A DNA stretch of 36,614 bases, taken from contig NZMW01000006.1 in NCBI GenBank assembly GCA_002694685.1, positions 1-36,614 on the forward strand, written 5' to 3'. This document shows positions 33,735 through 36,614 of this stretch, piece by piece. The DNA is from Balneola sp. GTDB lineage: Bacteria > Bacteroidota > Rhodothermia > Balneolales > Balneolaceae. The position numbers and the translations under genes are program-made. A model generated the notes under the pieces. It saw nothing but the letters and a program-made list of their open reading frames with translations. It ran no database searches and was not told the DNA's origin. Every line of letters begins with the position of its first letter. The stretch's first letter is position 1.

Positions 33735-34664
33735 CTAGTTCTGGACAGTCGCCCCATGGAATTCAAGGATATCTATGTTGTTTCCAACCGAGGTTCTTAA
33801 CTGAGAGTTACTCGAAATACTAATAGATGCTCCTCCTGAAAAGCTGGAAGTGGGGGAGAATGTGATTTCACAAACCTTACCGCCACCGCTTAGTGGAGAA
33901 GTATTACCCGCAATTCCAGCATCAATAGTTATAAAGCTTGCAGAAACTTCGGGCTCAACATATATAAGAGTGTTGGATCCGTCAGGGTTTAAAAAGCTTC
34001 CTTCTGAATCAAAAACCTGCACATTTGAAACTGTCAAACTTGAACTAGGATAATTAACCACCAACGAAAAAGCTGTTAAGTCATCCGACTCTTCAATTTC
34101 ATCAAGGTAAATTTCAGCAGTAAATGTTCCATCGGTGTTGCTTGTAATGGTAACAGGGTTAAATAAGAATCCACGGCTTTGAAATGCGTCTACTGCAAAA
34201 AATCCGGTAAAAGAAGTATCAGCGGTTACTCCCTCATTACTGTAAGAGGCCTGAAGCTCAAATGAATACTGATTTCCTTCAAAAGTTTCTTTAAGGTTTG
34301 TAAGGGTAAAAGACCGATCAAAAGCATCAACATCAACAAAGTCACCGGCTGATATTGTTTGACCCGGTTCAGCATAAGCGAAACGAAACGAATATCTGGA
34401 GTAGTCAACGGTTTGGTTAACTAGTTCCCATGAGATGGTCTCATTATTTTCGTCAAAAGTAAAAACAGTACCTAAAGAAGTTCCGTCATTTGCAAGCTGT
34501 AGATCGGGAAACGCAAATGGATTATATCTAGGATCGTTGGGGTTTGACCTTTCATCTTCCGGGTTTTCAGGTAGTTCATTAATTCCATCGATAATTCCAT
34601 CACAACTGGTGGCAATAAAAATTGCGCCTAATAAAGCGAGGAGGCTGAAATATTTTTTCGACAT
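33735..34664 (-). CDS. Lipoprotein with cohesin-like domain
   Basis: An ATG at 34688 is possible, but ATG at 34664 starts directly at the signal peptide MSKKYFSLLALLGAIFIATS with the lipobox cysteine next, and has an A-rich leader, so I use it (309 residues). After a Pro/Asn-rich spacer (about 22-48) comes an FN3-like domain (about 50-155) and then a C-terminal cohesin-like jelly roll (about 165-309). In the latter FTAEIYLDEIEESDDLTAFS, LVVNYPSSSLTVSNVQVFD and GKVCEITFSPTSSFSGG match the cohesin strand pattern. The giant protein's gene starts 58 bases downstream; the PEGA gene ends 28 bases upstream. A lipid-anchored cohesin beside a dockerin-bearing T9SS cargo suggests it could anchor the giant at the cell surface; this is inference. 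Confidence 0.78.
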   Translation of the reverse strand: MSKKYFSLLALLGAIFIATSCDGIIDGINELPENPEDERSNPNDPRYNPFAFPDLQLANDGTSLGTVFTFDENNETISWELVNQTVDYSRYSFRFAYAEPGQTISAGDFVDVDAFDRSFTLTNLKETFEGNQYSFELQASYSNEGVTADTSFTGFFAVDAFQSRGFLFNPVTITSNTDGTFTAEIYLDEIEESDDLTAFSLVVNYPSSSLTVSNVQVFDSEGSFLNPDGSNTLIYVEPEVSASFITIDAGIAGNTSPLSGGGKVCEITFSPTSSFSGGASISISSNSQLRTSVGNNIDILEFHGATVQN

Positions 34665-34692
34665 ATGTTTTTTTATTGGATAGTCCATAATT

Positions 34693-36614
34693 CTAAAAAT
34701 TTACCTTCATGCTAATTCCGGAATTCTGTGCATTAAATTCCAGCTTGGCTTGCTCAAACTTTTTCTTGTTTGAAGGCTGAAGTAAGAGGTCAAAAATTTC
34801 AATTCCTTTAACGGCTAAATAGGCAGTTATTCCAAGCTTGAGACCATCTAAAGCTGTTTGGGCATTATTATATTCTTGAACATAAGCGGCTTCAAGTTCA
34901 ACGAAATTTTGTTGTGCAGTATTATATTCATTTAAGGCCGTTTGGTATTTATCGTAAGAAGAACCATAATCCAAGTAGGACTTTACGGAATACCCAATGG
35001 CACCAGCTCCTGCAAGGAAGTACAAAAATCCTCTGCCCTTACCTAGATATCCATGCCCAACACCGGGAAAAACAGCTCCCGGTAAAATAGAACGCCAGAC
35101 AGCTTTCCCTTTGCTCCGAGGGTTATATTCATCAACAAAAGTAACTTCCTGCGATAAGGAGTTTACTTGTATTCTTTGCTCAATATCATCGAATCCATCT
35201 TTCTCAATTTTGATCTCATACTGTCCGAAAGGTATGGAAGGAAGTTGCAGCGGTAATTCTGTATATGTTCTTGAAAAGCCCGGTCCTTTTAACTCAAGCT
35301 CTGCATCTTCGAATAAGCTATTTATAGTTAAACTGCCGCGTCCTTCAACTCTGTTTAAATCAAAATTAATAGTTTTATCGTCGTTTCGAAGAATCTCGAT
35401 TTGCTCTGTCTTTTGGTCGAAATTCTGGAGATCACCCGTCAGAGAGTAATTCCCAACAGGGAGGTCTCGTATGGTTCGCGGCCCAACCCATTCTTCAACG
35501 ATGTTGCCATTCTGTCTAAGTGTAAACTCCACATTTTCTTGTTGAGCGATTACAAAAAGGTTTCCTGTAATCTGTCCAAGGGAAACATTCTCAACTAAAG
35601 TATCCCCTAAATTCACAGTAAAAGTCCGGCTTACAGCATCAAAACCCGAAGAACGAACTTCAAGGCTGTGTACTCCGGGAACAAGTTCAATATTTTCTGT
35701 AGAGCTTTGAGGCACATCATCAACTAAAACAGTAGCGGTGCTGGGTGTGGCGTTAACAGTGAGATATCCGACATACTTTTGGAGATTATAGTTAAGCTCT
35801 CGGTTTTCACTTGTTAAAACGAGCTCATCTTCTACGTTTGAATAGCCGGGTAGTGTTAACCTGACCTTTAAGTCTCCAGGATAAAGCAATATTCGCTGAG
35901 GTGTTTGTCCACTGGACCCTGGACTGTCATTAATATAGATTGAAGCTCCCTCAGGTTCAGAACTTATCAATACAGGAACTGGGTTAATCTTGTTTAGTGA
36001 AAATTGAAAAGAGTTTACGCGGTCGGCTGAAACGGTGATAGAATCATCCCGAAATTCATACTGATCTTTCCGTACCTGGATAAAGTGTTTACCGGTTGTT
36101 AATTCCGTATTAAAAACAGTTCCGTCAATTTCGCTAGGTTCACCATCAATAATGATACGGCTGTTTTCCGGAGTTACAGTAAACTGAACGGGTTCAGTAG
36201 TGGATTTTTGATTACCGGTAATTTGTATTTCCCAGACTTCGCCAGCGGCTAAGTTTATGCCCTCATCATTTAGAACAAGCTGGAAAGGAGGGAATCCTTC
36301 TTTAAAAATTTGAACTACTCGTTCGTTTGTGGATAGATATAGGAGGTTATAACCCGGTAACTGCTGAATTTTACTAATTCCGTTATTTGACCTGAATGTC
36401 AAACCAGTAAGGTCTGATACAATTCTCAAACCGGCAGTTAGATTTCCGTTTATATCTCTATTATCATCCCTGTCAGCAATAATCTCACCTGAGACCTTAT
36501 TAGCTGAACCTACAACACGCATGGTTGCTAGCTCATCATCAGCTTCTTGGGCGTTAAGGTTGTTAAGTGGAAATATCCCAAATGTCAGGAAAAGAAAAAT
36601 TGGGAGTAGTAACA
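34693..36614 (-). CDS. PEGA-repeat protein with C-terminal membrane region (5'-partial)
   Basis: The first in-window ATG is at 36522, but the frame is open to the window edge and reads LLLPIFLFLTFGIFPL, then NNLNAQ, a signal peptide; the true start is outside. About 640 residues are visible. At least four PEGA-type beta domains follow one another, with VTPENSRIIIDGEPSEIDGT, SSEPEGASIYINDSPGSSGQ, NATPSTATVLVDDVPQSSTE and a later pair around GPRTIRDLPVGNYSL and LPSIPFGQYEIKIEKDGFDD. The C-terminal 150 residues (ILPGAVFPGVGHGYLGKGRG, FLYFLAGAGAIGYSV, then a Gln/Asn/Ala-rich coil and a second hydrophobic stretch) resemble the DUF5683-type end of Bacteroidetes proteins. PEGA domains often bind cell-wall or surface structures. 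It precedes the cohesin lipoprotein by 28 bases. Confidence 0.82.
   Translation of the reverse strand, partial: LLLPIFLFLTFGIFPLNNLNAQEADDELATMRVVGSANKVSGEIIADRDDNRDINGNLTAGLRIVSDLTGLTFRSNNGISKIQQLPGYNLLYLSTNERVVQIFKEGFPPFQLVLNDEGINLAAGEVWEIQITGNQKSTTEPVQFTVTPENSRIIIDGEPSEIDGTVFNTELTTGKHFIQVRKDQYEFRDDSITVSADRVNSFQFSLNKINPVPVLISSEPEGASIYINDSPGSSGQTPQRILLYPGDLKVRLTLPGYSNVEDELVLTSENRELNYNLQKYVGYLTVNATPSTATVLVDDVPQSSTENIELVPGVHSLEVRSSGFDAVSRTFTVNLGDTLVENVSLGQITGNLFVIAQQENVEFTLRQNGNIVEEWVGPRTIRDLPVGNYSLTGDLQNFDQKTEQIEILRNDDKTINFDLNRVEGRGSLTINSLFEDAELELKGPGFSRTYTELPLQLPSIPFGQYEIKIEKDGFDDIEQRIQVNSLSQEVTFVDEYNPRSKGKAVWRSILPGAVFPGVGHGYLGKGRGFLYFLAGAGAIGYSVKSYLDYGSSYDKYQTALNEYNTAQQNFVELEAAYVQEYNNAQTALDGLKLGITAYLAVKGIEIFDLLLQPSNKKKFEQAKLEFNAQNSGISMKVNF

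Noticed and set aside
33677-33766. N-terminal extension of the giant protein from TTG 33766
   Set aside because: It overlaps the end of the cohesin lipoprotein gene and puts 30 residues before a clean signal peptide; ATG 33676 is a better start.

Overview
The window looks like a chromosomal segment of a member of the Balneolaeota/Rhodothermaeota (Balneola- or Gracilimonas-like) or another close relative of the Bacteroidetes. This is inferred from moderate GC content, A-rich rather than Shine-Dalgarno-like leaders, one promoter that fits the Bacteroidetes TTTG/TAnnTTTG pattern, and two proteins that end in the type A sorting domain of the type IX secretion system (T9SS) with the core NYPNPFNP. 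I saw no rRNA, tRNA, transposase, phage structural gene or CRISPR array. The longest stretch without a gene is only about 230 bases, so the window is gene-dense.

Layout from left to right. (1) 1-1591: the end of an arsenic-resistance operon, with the last 20 codons of an unidentified gene, a DUF6428 protein with a cysteine tail, and the arsenite efflux pump Acr3. (2) 1677-2807: a secreted PL10-type pectate lyase. (3) 3011-4370: a pterin pair, a TTG-initiated 6-pyruvoyl-tetrahydropterin synthase with the C-x5-HGH motif followed by the GTP cyclohydrolase FolE2, closed by a strong terminator. (4) 4603-5534: an ECF-like sigma factor with a small soluble zinc-finger anti-sigma candidate. (5) 5640-7397: a secreted endonuclease/exonuclease/phosphatase-fold protein with two OB-fold-like domains and a T9SS tail. 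(6) 7452-13000, mostly minus strand: a methyltransferase, a Bor-like lipoprotein, an ArsR repressor with two SRPBCC/AHSA1 proteins, a cupin and a gamma-glutamylcyclotransferase-like pair, a four-helix membrane protein and a secreted amidohydrolase. (7) 13146-18304: a Na+/Ca2+ antiporter, two propeller-type lipoproteins and a GH20 hexosaminidase. (8) 18504-24023: an HhH-GPD DNA glycosylase and a two-gene RND efflux operon.

(9) 24092-36614 is the most unusual part. Three minus-strand genes lie head to tail: a PEGA-repeat protein whose start is outside the window, a lipoprotein with a cohesin-like domain, and a protein of about 3169 residues. The giant has four units, each an IPT/TIG domain followed by an FG-GAP/VCBS beta-propeller with Ca-binding DxDxDG loops (7, 6, 7 and 7 blades), linked by OB-fold, FN3 and carbohydrate-binding-like domains. 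It ends with a dockerin-like segment, a cohesin-like domain and a T9SS tail. A cohesin on a lipid-anchored neighbour, beside a T9SS cargo carrying both a dockerin-like and a cohesin-like module, suggests a non-cellulosomal cohesin/dockerin surface assembly. This is a hypothesis from domain order, not a demonstrated system.

Several start sites were moved to fit signal peptides or replace TTG with ATG: the methyltransferase, amidohydrolase, GH20 enzyme, cohesin lipoprotein and giant protein. The PEGA gene was extended to the window edge because its frame stays open through a signal peptide.
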